DNA of 64,000 bases from Acanthopleura granulata (GCA_016165875.1 JABBOT010000012.1:13337822-13401821); one strand, 5' to 3'. Shown: positions 10,673 to 24,375, counted from the first letter of the stretch. Made by a program: numbers and translations. The notes: generated by a model from the letters alone, not told the origin.

Positions 10673-10812
10673 CGGGTTGATGATGTTGTTGTCCTTGGTC
10701 CATGTGATCATGGTGACTGGGTATCTTGTGCCTGTGAACTGACACTGGAACTTGACCGTCTGCTCTTCTTCTACGTGAGTGGGCTGAGGTGCTTTGGTCA
10801 CTATTGGTGGCA
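10673..10812 (-). CDS. PTK7: PTK7-like exon: Ig5, N-terminal half
   Basis: This 140-nt exon has its acceptor TGTTTCAG at 10813-10814 and donor GTCAGT from 10672. Phases are 1 in and 0 out. It reads VPPIVTKAPQPTHVEEEQTV, then KFQCQFTGTRYPVTMITWTK and DNNIINP, giving the first cysteine and tryptophan of an I-set domain. Unlike Ig2-Ig4, the intron inside this domain is phase 0. A full-length SINE lies 52 bp beyond the donor. Assignment to Ig5 rests mainly on its place between unmistakable Ig4 and Ig6 exons. Confidence 0.87.
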
Positions 10813-12236
10813 CTGAAACATTCAGAAAATCATACATCCAGTCTTAGGCGTTATAAAGTCATAATCATTCAATCATTCAAGTCTTGTACATGTATATTCT
10901 GTTATCCTCAAAAACAACCACACCATATAAAGTTATATAATATAAATAAGTTAAAATGACAATCTTCAATAATTTAATGAAACAAATACAGAGTGAAATA
11001 ATTCCCACTGGTTCTGGACACAATAAAATAACATCTTTAACAATATTAACTACGCCTGAAACCAGTTAATGAATTTTATATACCTCTATGTAACTTTCTC
11101 ATCAATTTCATATAAACCAGTACAACAATGAAATGCACCTCACATATTATGATTTGATGCAGGGAGTTATATTTTTTCATTCATGCAACATTACAAGAAA
11201 TTGGAAAAAAAACAGCTGATCTTCAAAACTCATTAAATGACTCAAATGCAGTTATGTGAGCTTTTGTGAATCTGTTGATACTTTCACCTTATAAAAACAT
11301 TGTAATCTTAGTGGTTTAAAACTTTCCATTGGTCATGGAAGTATGTGTAACAAGCAAATGCAAGACAAGGAAGCAACATGAGTGTTAGTAAGCAATCATC
11401 ATATATTCTGTTGCCTTAAGTCAAAGGTTTCTATTGGTTCATGTACCTGGTGAGGTGTTTTGGATTTCTCCAGCTTCCTCTACCAAAGAACCTTGATGCC
11501 ATCATTTAAATGAAATATTCTTGAGTATTACATAAACCACCAATCAAATCATTCAACAATGCAATGAAACAGTCAGGGATGGGAACGTCATCACTGAAGT
11601 GTGCAGCCAATGTGCTAAAACCGCCATCATTTCGCCCACCGGAAATCGATTCAAAGAATGTGTGGCTCAAGTACACAGTCAAGAACTCAGACTCTCATTT
11701 TTTCCTCCGATTTCAGAAAGTTTTGTAAGCAGCTTTTGTCCCATGAATGGAGACTGGGTGAGAGGTTTTATTCTGTGCTGGTATTCACACACCAACAAAA
11801 AGCCAGAAAAATTCACCATTCCACATCTTTCCAAATTACGTCAAGGGGCTAAGACGTGGGCCACTGTGACTCACTTCAAGCACGGAGTAAAGGTAACTGC
11901 TTTTTCCTGTCAAAGAAACCATTTGCCAGCGAGGATATTGACAGTTCAATTAGATGGCTGTGCGAGCAGAAGCAGCCTTTCCAATGAAATTCATGAATTC
12001 TATCGACCAATTCTGCAATAGAATGGTGTCTCTGACAAACTGAAGACAAGCCGTGTACAGCATCGGGTCACACTTTTCTTCATCAATAGGCTGGGTTTGT
12101 TGACAACCATCAACTTATTACAACTCTATTTCTCACACTGTCTTTATGGTCCTGTCAGACAATGCCCCAGACCTTGCATAAATCCACAATTCCTAGCCAT
12201 GGGCATTGTTAATTAAACCAGGTTTTAAATTCCTAC
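10813..12236. other. Intron between Ig4 and Ig5 exons
   Basis: A 1424-bp phase-1 intron holding a decayed SINE copy at 11451-11555. A plus-strand open frame of 140 codons at 11599-12021 has no recognisable motif or splice context and is treated as chance. Confidence 0.8.
11451..11555 (+). mobile_element. Decayed SINE copy, 3' part
   Basis: The segment from TTTCTCCAGCTTCCTCTACC through TGAAATATTCTTGAGTATTA to CACCAATCAAATCATT follows the 3' half of the SINE at 10363-10621 with many substitutions. The head is missing. Confidence 0.65.
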
Positions 12237-12403
12237 CTGACACAATGATCCACACCGTCTTGCGTTTTTCGCCTGCCATGTTGTTCGCAATACATGTGTA
12301 ATTTCCAGAGTCAATTTGCTGAGCATTCTCAAAGACCAAACTGTTCTCCTGTGAATGGATCATCCCAGTTCTTCCAACCTGGCTGCCAGTCCTGTCCAAC
12401 CAT
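12237..12403 (-). CDS. PTK7: PTK7-like exon: Ig4, C-terminal half
   Basis: This 167-nt exon has its acceptor AATTTTCAG at 12404-12405 and donor GTAGGA from 12236. Phases are 2 in and 1 out. The product begins with the core tryptophan (RWLDRTGSQVGRTGMIHSQE), then has AQQIDSGNYTCIANNMAGEK and a final beta strand RKTVWIIVS. N-Y-T is a possible glycosylation site. With its partner it makes a 99-codon domain. The [AS]-N-x-A-G-[EQ] stretch after the second cysteine also fits PTK7 Ig4. Confidence 0.9.
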
Positions 12404-12503
12404 CTGAAAATTAACGACGAGAGGTCAAATTGTTTTTCACAAATACACTTGACTTCTTTGAAAGTTTCACTTTCCTTCAAAATTTAACAACAATCCAATA
12501 ACT

Positions 12504-12720
12504 ATTACTGTATTTCACTTAAAGTTTGGCAGGTAAAAGTGCACCTTCAGAAGTACATAAAGGCCCTAAAATGATACTTTCACTGCCAAAACTTAATTTT
12601 TCTCATAAGAAATTAAACAGATTTCAAATAAGCCTCTCAAGTTGCCCTAATAATGTGGATGAATTAATCAGAATCAAGATAAATATGTCTCTTGAAAAAT
12701 GCTAAACTTTAGCTGAAATA
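12504..12720 (+). repeat. Dispersed repeat, copy 1
   Basis: It starts ATTACTGTATTTCAC and continues through CCTAAAATGATAC, CATAAGAAATTAA and GAATCA. It aligns in the same order and orientation with 39401-39628, at perhaps two-thirds identity by eye. No coding capacity and no terminal inverted repeats were seen. Class unknown. Confidence 0.7.
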
Positions 12721-12995
12721 GAGGAAGTTTTTCTTAAAGACAACAATGTAAGCATGTCCAAACAACAACTTCAACACATCATGAATTAAATCCAGTGTTG
12801 TCAAAATGTATGCACTGTCATAGCAACTATAGGATGGAGAAGAGGAACAACTACACCTGGAAAATGTTTGCAGCAGAATATAACTGTCTGAAGGATAACA
12901 AGCCTGTCAGTCAGTGTTAGTGAAGACTTGACCAGTGGTCAATGAGTGGCCAGGTGATGTAGGTCAGTCTGGCTAAGTGGTCAGAGGGCCAGTTA

Positions 12996-12999
<4 letters not shown>

Positions 13000-13028
<29 letters not shown>
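13000..13028. repeat. AC dinucleotide microsatellite
   Basis: About 14 AC units with one interruption (CACGCAC) at the right end. Confidence 0.95.
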
Positions 13029-13031
<3 letters not shown>

Positions 13032-14120
13032 CTGTTTCCTAATGACTTTAGCCAACACCTACAAGCTTTCAAAGACACACAATCAACAGCTAGTGTGTAA
13101 GTGGTGAGCAATCCGCTCCAAATGGCCCATACTTGAAAAATCCACAGGGATGTGGTCAGTTTGAAGAGGATCTGACCACGACTGAACAGCATCTTATAAA
13201 CCAATGGTCACTAATGGGGGTGACCTTAAACAAGGGAGCAACTGTAAACATGACAGCCCTTATCATAATATGTTTAGCCTCTTGACACTTTCTATGACCA
13301 TCCCGTCTGACAAGTTCAATGCCGTCAAACCTACCAATGCCCAACTAAATTCTTGAAGTATGGGTACCGCTTGCAAATGCATTTGCACCGTTCATCTCAA
13401 AAGCATGTCCTTTAAGTTAATTATATTAAGTGCTCTTGTTAGGATATACTGTACTTGCATTTCTTTATCTTAACTATCTACTGACAAGAAATGCAGAACA
13501 GTCAGAAGCAAATTTTCACACAAAGAATAATTTTAAGTAGATAAAATGTCGAATAACACCTAGGGCAATCACAGGCAATTTGATTTCATGTCCAATTTAG
13601 CCCAATCTTGTCTTTCAATGGTGAAAAATTCAGTTACTTCAGAAACATAAAAAAATATTGTAGCCTACCACTGGTTGTTAACAGCTGGCAAAAATCTATA
13701 ACACAAAGACATAATGTAAAGCTTGTTTGTTAAGAGAAAATGAGTCTGAAATTGTTTTGACCATTCCCATGATGGGGGAAAACTAAATAAATGGTGCAGA
13801 GTTGAACACTAGAGAGTGTGTCTTGTTATAATGTGGCTTCCAATCCTCTGCACTACTTCCATTCAGCCTTCATCAGAACTGATGTCTACCAGATTATGAA
13901 AACAAACATTGGCATGCCCATCACATACAGCTTGTGCCTGCTCTGGTAACAAGAGGGACCTGGAAGCTACACAAATCTGGCAGCTGTCAATGTTTGCTTT
14001 GACCAAATTACATTGAGTTGTTGCACATGTATTGTATATAAAATATATTAATTCTGACATCTGTACATTGAAGGATTTGGACATTTGACAGACTGCAAAC
14101 CAGTCACAGAAAGAAATCAT

Positions 14121-14516
14121 GACAAATATTAGACAAAAATGTCAGTTTCAAATACATCAAGACGGCCATGTGAAGAATTTAGCAAGAAATTCTTGTCCAA
14201 AGTTTTCTATTTTGGACTTTAAGTTTTGTTTTCATAGTCACAAAAAAACTCAAGAGAAATACATGTAAAAGACAAAAATTTCAGTTTTATATACATTAAG
14301 ACAGCTATCTGTAGATTTTAGCAAGAAAAATTCCATCCAAAGATTTTTATTTCAGAATTTCAAGTTTGTTTCTTAATCACAAGAAAAAAATCAAGAGAAA
14401 TGCATGCATAAGGCAATAATGTCAGTTTCATACACATTATAAAGTAAGCAATCCTAAGAATTTGGCCAAAAAATATTCTGTCCATAGATATCTGTTTGGA
14501 ATTTCAGTTTTCTTTC
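14121..14516. repeat. 139-141-bp tandem repeat, almost three copies
   Basis: Copies begin [GT]TCAGTTT near 14141, 14280 and 14421. Shared landmarks are a TTAGCAAGAAA-like block, a TTTCAAGTTTGTTT-like block and CAAGAGAAAT. Copies have diverged by substitutions and small gaps. No coding frame is preserved. Confidence 0.8.
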
Positions 14517-16481
14517 TGGCCCAGCATGGCCGCAAGATGTGGCAGAGCTGAGGGTGTCATTGGGTATGATGGGGGCAGTACTCCACGCCGCCCGTCACAT
14601 TGTTAATATGACCCCCAGAAAGTGATGGGGAACAGCTTGAACATTGCCCAAATTGGGCCGTCAGTGCAAAAACAGTGTAGCCTTCAGTTTTCTCCCAATT
14701 GAATATTTGGCAGTTTACAAGTGATTGAGTAGAACCACATGAGGAGTGTGGACAGGTTGCTGATAGGGGCTTTACCTGATGACAGGAGAGGGCCACTCTC
14801 TCCTGCACCCACAGACTATTGGCCATGTGCCTGACTTCACATACATCCCTCATAAACCTTTCACTTTCTGGTCACTTGCTAAACAAACATAGTACCAACC
14901 ACATAAACAACAAACCTCTCAGCTCTCATACCAACTTTCAAACACTGTAAGTTGTAGATTTGGACACATCTTGGAATTTTCATTTCTTGAAATCCGACTT
15001 TCTAATTCAGTATTTAATATTGCTTCTAATGTTTAACTGGTTTATAGATAAGCACAAGGGCAGACATCAGTTGCATATCTTATTTTTAACCACAGAATTT
15101 GGTTTTAACTAAAGATATACTTGTGGTTAAGTGTGAAATGCAAAACACAAAAAATGAAAAAACCCATAATGTCTATTTTGAGCCTCTAAAACATTGCTAC
15201 ATGCTGAATGATGCAAGCAATATGCACATGTCATCATTAAAACGGCTATTGACTCCACATGACCGTGAATGTTTTCGAAAGAATGTTTTCTTGTACTTTC
15301 TAAAAATACATGTTCATGTATACATGTTCATGTATTTTTATTCCTGTAACATTTCATTGACATCACAAATGTGCCACTTTAACAGACGATATCCTGGAAG
15401 ACGATTTATAAAATATTAAGCGACACCTATTGCTTCATTTTAACATTTTTTAAAATCAAAACCTGTTCATTTATTTGTACAAAAGCGTGTATCAGTAACT
15501 GCTGTATAAATGTACGCGTTTCGAAAAAAACATTTTCACTTTTTATGAGTACTCTTTTTTTCTTTTGCAGTATATATTTTTTTTTTTTTCGCTTGCACGA
15601 AATCTCCAAGCGTGCCAACAATACTCTTCGGTTTCTCTCCACCCTTTCTCCTGAAACCTCAAGCTGCAACAACACAGAGAATATATCAGCTGCTTGATAA
15701 GGTGTGAAAAACCTGTGCCTATTTAAATCCCCATGAAACGACTGACAATGACATAATTAGATTCTGAGCTGAGAGATTAGTAATTCCTTTAAGACTGTAT
15801 CAATCCCTGATCACTGGAAATATCAACTGAAAAGAAATTCAATTTACACAAAGGATCAAAGAGATCAAGATCCACTGTGGTTTGCCTTTTTTCCACTTTT
15901 TTCACTATGCACAGGAGTGTCTCAGCGCTCAACCCTTTATCCTGGCTCCAAGACAGGGAGGCCAGCCTTAGTGATTTGCCATGAGTTACCTGTCAATCTC
16001 CACTAATCTGTCTTTGTCTGATCTAAAGCCTATCTTTAATCAGGGTGAGTCATGTGAGCAGTCACATGGATGTTGACTTTATTCCGCTTCACTGGTAAAT
16101 CCCCTAATGCTAAGTGATCAGGTGAGAAGGTGGCTGCTATTGAGCCAAAATTAAGGACTGTCACTCAGCAACCACTACCCACATCAGCTATAACAACATG
16201 CCTCAGATTTCCCCGACACTTGCTCATTGTCACCCCAGACGCAGGAAACAGGGTTACTGTTACAGGTAGAGAGGGAGAGAAGAAGTAAGAGTAGCATCTG
16301 ACAATCCCTTCCTCAGGTGTTTTTGATTAAAACCGTGCCAGTGCTTATCTTGTCAGGTTAAATACCCTGTCCAGGTATCTTAAATATCAGCCTTGAAGCA
16401 TCTGTCACTCTGCCAGGGATTAAATACAGTGCATTAAAAGCAAACGCTCCTGCAAACGAAGAAAATTGTCTTGACATTTAC

Positions 16482-16611
16482 CTTAATGTGGGCTCGGGCT
16501 TGCCGTTTGGAGGGAAGCACTTAATCTGGAATTTCTGATTAACTGGAACGACGACAGGGAAGTTTGGTCGAAGACGCGGCTCAAACGAGTTCCAGCCGAA
16601 TTCCTCCAGAC
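16482..16611 (-). CDS. PTK7: PTK7-like exon: Ig4, N-terminal half
   Basis: This 130-nt exon has its acceptor CTGTTGTAG at 16612-16613 and donor GTAAAT from 16481. Phases are 1 in and 2 out. It encodes SLEEFGWNSFEPRLRPNFPV, then QKFQIKCFPPNGKPEPTLR. The F-E-P-R start and the K-C-F-P-P-N-G-K-P-E-P segment correspond closely to the start of PTK7 Ig4 (F-E-P-R and C-L-P-P-K-G-L-P-E-P in vertebrates). This was one of the strongest clues to family identity. The tryptophan follows in the next exon. The 5' intron is the longest within the recognised gene (9.6 kb). Confidence 0.9.
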
Positions 16612-18253
16612 CTACAACAGGGCAAAGAAATGGCATACGTCAATAATGTCAGAAATCCTGAAATGTGAATCAATCAAAAAAACAATAGTTATAGATGTAA
16701 GGTATACAGCTGATGTATAGCCCGCTACTTCCATCACCTAGCTGGTCCATCACCCACACACACATCATTAACCAGCCAATGTACAGTAAGTGTACAGGTG
16801 CAGTCACAAATTCCATTTCTGCTTTTCCCCAAGCCCCTATCTAATCATTTTTTGCACTTCGTACCATTTGTTTTTTTCTTACTTTTTTCTGAACGTTGTA
16901 GTTATAAAAGCATTCCTGTAGTTGCTGAATTATAACATACAGATTTCACAGCGGGTATACATATACTGACAATTCTAACAGTTCTCACAACGTCAAATAC
17001 ACTATTTCATTTACTTTATCCTTCTTCCAGAGGAATGCATTTATTGTTAAGAGTAACTGTTGGACTCAATGTTATATTCCTTCACTAGCGAGACAGATGA
17101 GCACATTTCTAGATTCCATGACTGATATTCTATTAGCAGCAATTGTCTACTTAAGCATATGACCCTCTTGATATTACTATGACCTTCCCATTTCACACTA
17201 GAGGATAGCAAGTATTTTAAACTCCAGTAGTTTCCATAAATGCCCAATACACATTATTTGAACAACCAAATTTCTCACCATGTTTACCTCATTTGTTTAT
17301 CATTTTTGCAACTGAAAGAGGCATATTTGAGGGTAATCTATGCACTTTTTTAATATGATTTTGTTGACAAAACTACATTAATTTGTATAGTAATTGGGTC
17401 AACAAAATAATAAGTTTTAATTTAGTAAAAACTAAAATCATTTTAAACTAGAGCCCAAGGGTTGTGAAATGGGTCTATTGCTCTTCTTCTAATTTTATAC
17501 TTCTTGTAACTAGTGACCAGTTGTCTTCCAATACAATTCGTCAGTCTTCTCCACGCACAAATGTCTATCCCTTATTGCATCTGTAATGGAGCACCGGCCA
17601 GCACTACTTTGTACCATTTTATGCTGACCTTTCTTTCCCCAGCTCATGATATTAGTTTAAAGAGAATGCATTTCACTAGAACATCATATTGTTATACATC
17701 GTAAGATTGAAAACATTTTCTCTCACAAAGTTTTGCATGTTACCATTTCTATCTGTTCAGTTAGTGTGAGCACCAACTAAGTCAAAAATATCTTCATTAT
17801 TTGTACCGCTGCTGTACGTGGCAATAGGTCAAGGGAACACATCGTAATACGTATTGAGAACAATTTTCAAGATGCTAAATGGACGCTTCGGACCTTTGAA
17901 ATATACCACCACTGTCAGCACTAGATTGTGGTTTGAGGATTGTGAGTTGACTTCAGACCTTGCACAGAATCACTCAACTGTTAACACCAATGTTCGGGAC
18001 ATCTGTTGTTATGCACGAAACCCCATCGAAAACAACTGATCAACAAACAGTACAGTCATATGAAATGCACACGTAAAGAAATTATTCTCCAATGAAATGA
18101 AATAAAATTTTTAAAGAAGATTACAGATTCATCCAGAACAATAATATCACTTATTTTGTATGTTAAAGTTGATAATTTGAATAAGACACCTGATTTGTGA
18201 GGATGGGCAAGGGGTATTTTCAAGAAGCATATACATGTAATCTAAACCGAAAA

Positions 18254-18370
18254 ATCCAGCAACCTTCGGATGATCGTGGGCTCTGTCCGGTTTCCTCTCA
18301 CCACTATAATGCTGGCTGCTGTATTATATGTGAAATATTTTTGAGTACGGTGTCAAATAAATAAACAAAT
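18254..18370 (+). mobile_element. Truncated SINE copy, 3' part
   Basis: CCAGCAACCTTCGGATGATC, then GGGCTCTGTCCGGTTTCCTC and ATGCTGGCTGCTGTA, TTGAGTACGGTGT and an AAATAAATAAAC tail match the last half of the SINE at 10363-10621. The tRNA head is absent. Orientation is antisense to the gene. Confidence 0.82.
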
Positions 18371-21300
18371 GAACCAAAAATCACGTATTTCTCTAACACT
18401 CAACATTTAAAATCATACGAAGCTGGGCAATACATTTCTTGCAATACAGAATTAAAATTGTCCACAAAGCTGCAAATGTTTCAGGATATTTGTTTAATAA
18501 TATGCTTATCAAAATGTTCATTAGTAGCCAGCAGGCGGGCGAATTTCGGTGGTTGTGGGTGGCAAAACCGCTGCCTACTAACGCTGATTAGACAATAAAA
18601 AGTAATGACGTCTCATTTTCTCATGTTTTCCAACCGCAAGTGACCCTTCCTGTGTGACTTGTCCATTGCCTGAAAATTTGCACAGATTGTATTCTTGGGC
18701 CATACCCGTGGGGTCAAGGTCAAAAGCATGACATCAGCACGAACCTCATCGAAAGCAGTTCCATCGACTTTGAGTTCTGAGATCTGCACCAATTTTTCTG
18801 AAGTACTGATGATGGACTCAGGCCAGGGTTGCCATGATTGTCAGAATTTTAAAATAACAACCTGAGTGCATCTAGATGGACTAACATCTATTCGTCTAGT
18901 CCATTATTCTCCGACAGTAACCCAAGGGGTCAGGTCAAATGATATACACGCCATCTGATAATTAACCTCAACAATATTTCCAACATTTGATTGCAACAAG
19001 GTAGGCCTAAATACAATTAGGAACTGCTAAATACATCCATGTAGGTAATCTCACATGATGTAAATCTATTTGCTACATACGCTACCACAGCCAGTCAAGG
19101 TACCGACCGGTATGTGACATTTACCGTTACCATCCTCAAACTAGCGCAAGCACATTCCAGGACCTTTCAGGACATCAAACTGAAAGGATAATAAATGAAA
19201 GCTTCTCTCCAGGCATAATTAAAAGTTTTATTCAATGCATAATCACTGCATATAAATCCCAACAACACAATGAAGAAAACAACACAGAAGGAAGCTAACA
19301 GTCAATCATAACACACGGTCTATTTCTTTTAACATGCTGACAGAATGCTTCCGTGAAACTACTTTTGGATATTTCTCCACATATTTTCCTGCCTCCATAA
19401 TTCTCACCAAAAGACCCATAAAAATGAAAATGTGCTACATTTCTTCAAACAACTGCGGCCATTAGTCCCAGAGTATAAGAGAGCCGTACCTACATGTCCC
19501 TGCAATTAAGTACATTCCTTTCTGAGCGAAAATGCTGAAGTCCAGAGATTTTTGAGATGTTTCTATGACAAACTCTCAACCATTTACTGACTATAAATAC
19601 ATTGACAGTTTTAGGACGATCACGTTTAATGGTAGGGAATGGACTATGTATGTGTCAGCAGGTGGTAGGAGATGGGTTATCTGTAAGGAATGTCAGCTGG
19701 ATACAGCCAGTACCAAGGAGATTACAAAAATTAGTGCCAAGGTGTTTCCACCTGATGAGAACATGGTCAACTGCCAAGATCTCCACAGTGTGGGTCTCAA
19801 CCTTTAGCCTCAGGGAGGAAATAGCGTTTCCTATACACAGTCCTGCAATCTTGGAAAGGGAAAACATTTGAGTGTACAAGTTTGTTTGAAGTTTTCTCAA
19901 GATTTAGACAACCATCTGTCCAATTATTGGTTCTTGACAGGGGGAGCTGAAGGCATACTATCTTCAGCCAACACCAATCTAGACAGCAGCAGTTAGCCAA
20001 ACTAATTTCCAGACTGCATCTCTAACACAAAATAAACAAATTTCTTGTGGCGACAGTCAGAAGGCCTCTGGCCAAGGGATGGTGTTACCTAACCAAATAA
20101 ACTGTCAATCAAAACCTTCACCCAGAAAGATCCCCCAAACCCCAACTTCCCTGACAAAGTACCCCGGTTTCCTGCCCTTCATTAGATGCCTGTTATATCA
20201 GATTTGGCACACATCATTGAATTCTGTTGACTTTTCCCCTAAGCCAATTTTCCTCCAGGCTGGCTAAGGTTCTCTCCATCAGTATTCATAGGGTCCTCAA
20301 ATGAACAAATCTGCTCACAATTTCACCAATTATCTGCCAACATTTTGCTGCAATTTACAGAATGGCAGACGCAAAATTGAATATCCTGTGCCAAGAACAG
20401 ACCAATAAATCCATTTCTTTTTCTACCTCTTTTAACTTGATTTCAAATTCCAACGTTTAACTAATACAATTTCTCCACTAAACTCAGTTGATACGAAAAT
20501 TGATCGATAAATTTGCAGAAACTTTCTCCCTGGAATTTATAGCATACCCCTAAAAATTTCATTAAAAGAATTAGAGACACCCATCATGTATGAACACACT
20601 ACGAAACCCAAGAAAATTGTTGAATGTTAACTGTGGTTTAAAGTTATTTAATCATCAAACATGTTAATTCACTCTGCATATAAAATATAAATATCACTTT
20701 CAAAATGATAAAAATAGTTTGAGGTACAGTTATGCCATCTCCATACCAGCTAGTCATACATGACAGCCACATATAAATGCTTAGCATCGAATGCATTAGT
20801 ACCAAGAAGAAACGAAAGAAATCTGGATATAATTAGTTATGTGAGGGCGAAAAAACCCTCTCCATGTAATATTGTATCAAAACCCTCCTTTTTGCAACAT
20901 CTGAGGGAGTTTTCTTCTGCCATAGTTTCTAGAGTTCTTTTTTTTTTCTTGTTTTCTCATTACACAAAGAACAAAGTTCAGGAAGCTGTGACTGTAGACT
21001 TTGATGTAAGACTTTATCAAAGAACAGCCTCATCCTACTTTCTCCTTGAAAGTTGCTGAAACTGGGGCGGACCGAGAAAGCACTCACCCCCACACACTGC
21101 CACACTACAATCAATCCTCAAGCCTATGGTCAACTTCACAGAATTAAGCCTTCATGTTTTTTCTTTTTTTTCTTTCCGAGAGTTCCAAGGACTGGCAGCC
21201 GTTGAGTTTAATCTGTCTGGAAAAACTTCTTGAAGACACAATGGTGAGGAAACCCAGCCAAACGGAAGAGGTTGCCATGTTCAAAGGGGAACAAACACAG

Positions 21301-23286
21301 GGTGTTCAAAGCTGAAGATGGCATCAAGACAGCCTTTAGACACTGCATCCGTGACAGATAAATGGCCCACAGGCCCACAGATCTTGCAGGTTCTACTTTA
21401 ATTGTTTACCGAAGGGGGATGGTAGGGTCATTAGAGATCCATCCTGAAATCATGAATCTGTCGGAATAAGGCCACATGGCCATTAAAACTTCTAAACAGT
21501 TTGTCCATCTCTCCCATTACAGGTCCTCTTTTCATGGGAGCCATGTTGGAATTTCACTGTTTGTTTGTGCCGTCAAACTGCCAAATCTCTAGGTTCTGGA
21601 TTATTCTGAAGAACACCCAGACTGCTTGCAGAGTTCCAAATGTTCTTGTTTTTTTTTTCCTTACAGTGTATATCCCCATAATTTGTCTGTTAAACGGTGG
21701 TGCCGCCTCTACCTCGGAGTTGAGTACACAACTAAAATGGCGGTTATTTTGAGCATATGATTACACCTCAGTGGGGAGGGAGGTTGAACAGGGAGAGAAA
21801 AAAGTCCTGTGTACTAATGTAATGTGATGATGGTGAGGATTGGGGCTTGGCTGCTAAGCCATGTGGCTTACAGACCAGGGGAATTACCAGGAAATATCAA
21901 CTGGAGAGTGCAGAGAAAAGCCAGATTACACCAAGCTGATAATAAAAGGAGAGGTGACAGTTATGTAACACTGATATCAGGTAATCCTGACACTTCCCTC
22001 AGACACTATACACCTAATCTATCACAAACCAGCCACAAACCAATAAATATTACCTGACATGCAAGGATTATGTGAAGACACACACTTCTGAGCGGATATA
22101 TAAAAACATTTATACAAATGTACATATAGGAAAAAATTTATAAAAATTACATAAAAAAGTTAATAAAACATAAAAAGTTAGAAGTCAGGAGCTTGTAACC
22201 TAAAAAGCCTGCATGTAGCATATAAACCACAGATGTCACTTTTTGCAAATATGGTCTAGGAAATGGGTAAAATTAGGTGAAGAGTTTTTCCTCTTAGTGA
22301 AGAACATAATTAGTAGTCTATTCCTGGGCTTCTTATGCTTTATCACATTTCAAGCACCTAGAATGTGAAAAAGTCATGAATTTACAAAACGTGAAATTAA
22401 GGCTCAATTTTTCACAGAAATCATTTAAATGTTAAAACAGGAGGTACTGGGGACTACATGCTGAACTTAACATGGCCGATATTACACACCTACTTTTATG
22501 TCTCTTTGACATAAATGGCAACTTCTACTTCCAGTAAACTATCTATGTAACTATTATTAATGAAGCTGATCTTTAGCAATTTGACTTTGGGTGTTAAATC
22601 GCTTGACATATGGTTTGAACAGTGATCTAAGTACACTGTTCAGTATTATATAAATGTTAACTGAATTATATGCAATTACATGCTGAATTATATGCTGCAC
22701 AGTTGCACTCAACATTTATATATCATGAAATTAGTATTTATCAGAAAGAATATTGTGGGCCACAATATTATTTAACTCCCTATGCACACTCTCCAACCAA
22801 TCATAACTGAGCGAGATGAACATCGAACAAATTAAAGATTCCGGACTGAAATGAGGCGCTTCACAGTGGAGCTGTTCTTTCCATGTTTATTACATGATGA
22901 TTTGGTCCTAACACAGGCATGATATCAGCAATTAACCAGTCCAATGTTATTAACATGACAGAAATTGTTCACTGGAGCAGAACAATGAAGTGTTATATCA
23001 CTAGGCCGCATGTGGGATCACCCACATCCAAATGGGCAAAGGGGACTCAGCCAATCATGAGCTGGATCATGCTGAGATAAGGCTTAATATCAAATGTCAA
23101 GGAATCTTCTCCTTGCAGAATTATCTCCAAAACTGCAAGTATCTCTGGAAAGGCTCAGGCAAAGGCTGTGGGCTAAAACCTGCTGGAGATGTTCAATGTT
23201 TAATGAAGAACACACCAGATTCCATTTGTTTTATTCTCACTGGCTTATGTCTGGGGGACATTACGGCAAGCGTGAGCAGCATAAGA

Positions 23287-23329
23287 CAGCAGGAGTTCCA
23301 GCCATTGGGGGTACATTAGGAGATACATT
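23287..23329 (+). repeat. 43-bp direct repeat, copy 1
   Basis: CAGCAGGAGTTCCAGCCATT through AGATACATT recurs at 24063-24105 with one mismatch (T/C). I see no further homology on either side. Confidence 0.88.
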
Positions 23330-24062
23330 TAGAGAGGCTTATCTGTTGAACTGTATTAACTCAAAGATAATGGGTTCATGTAGGCTGTTCTAAAATCACC
23401 TTAGTCTCTTTTATTGCTTTCTTGTCACCAGTCACAAGGCCTACTTCATAATCCTCCTGCCCTCCATATCCCTCATACATTATGTGCTGTCGGTGTTTAC
23501 ACCGCCAGATGTATATGGTATCCATCATCAATGTGAAATTGGCAGTCAGGATATCTTCTGTATAGAAAAATAAGTCCAGTAGGGGTCCATCTCTCTTGCT
23601 GAATATTAAGCTGCTTATCCAATCCCTACTCCAGGGAATGCCCTATATATCATACTTGAGTGCTTAACATGCTGTGTGTGTGGCAGAAGCGTCTGCAGTG
23701 GTCTGGTAGTGTTGTGCTAAGGAAACTACCTGGCAATTTCAACTGCTATAGAGATTTATGACGCCAAGGTAATACCAAAGTTTCGCAGATGACCTGAATG
23801 GAATCAAACCTCTCAGCTGGACATCATCACAACTGGTCTTCAAACACCCTCTGCCAAAGTAACCTGTTGACCAGGTGTCGGCTTAAGATAACAGTTTTTC
23901 AGCACCCAAAGGGTTTGGTGCTAAGGGGGGCACTCTGCCCATTTGTCCCTTGATGTATTGCCCAACTGGGTACCCTATGATTCTCCAGATCTCATGCCCA
24001 TTCCCCTGGCTTGCCACATGCTGGGATGATACCCCAGTCTGCCCATTCAAATATGGCCTCTA

Positions 24063-24105
24063 CAGCAGGAGCTCCAGCCATTGGGGGTACATTAGGAGAT
24101 ACATT
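24063..24105 (+). repeat. 43-bp direct repeat, copy 2
   Basis: Matches 23287-23329 at 42 of 43 positions, 776 bp further on and in the same orientation. Confidence 0.88.
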
Positions 24106-24375
24106 AATAACGAATTAGTATAAGCCACTTGACAGCCAGCTTTTCTTCTTCCCTATGGCTGAAAGATTGGAAAGCACTGGCAATTGACTTTATGGGATCA
24201 CATCATCATACAACTACATACAAACAAATTCCACTGTAGCCATTAGCTGTGTAATTTGATGTATCAAAGTTTGGGCAAACCTGGTGAAGCAGATATTCAA
24301 ACTGTCCATACAGCAAGTGAAACAGAGTGGTCACATCTCATGCCAAAGATGACCACACCTGTACTTCAAATGTAT

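Larger units (their letters stand above)
12404..16481. other. Intron inside Ig4
   Basis: A 4.1-kb phase-2 intron. It contains a dispersed repeat (12504-12720), an AC microsatellite (13000-13028) and a three-copy 139-bp tandem repeat (14121-14516). The stretch 15700-16440 is less A/T-rich and free of repeats. I can assign no function to it. Confidence 0.8.

Noticed and set aside
11599..12021. Plus-strand frame of 140 codons inside the Ig4-Ig5 intron
   Set aside because: No recognisable domain, signal or splice context, and it is opposite to the gene. A frame this long is possible by chance in 64 kb.
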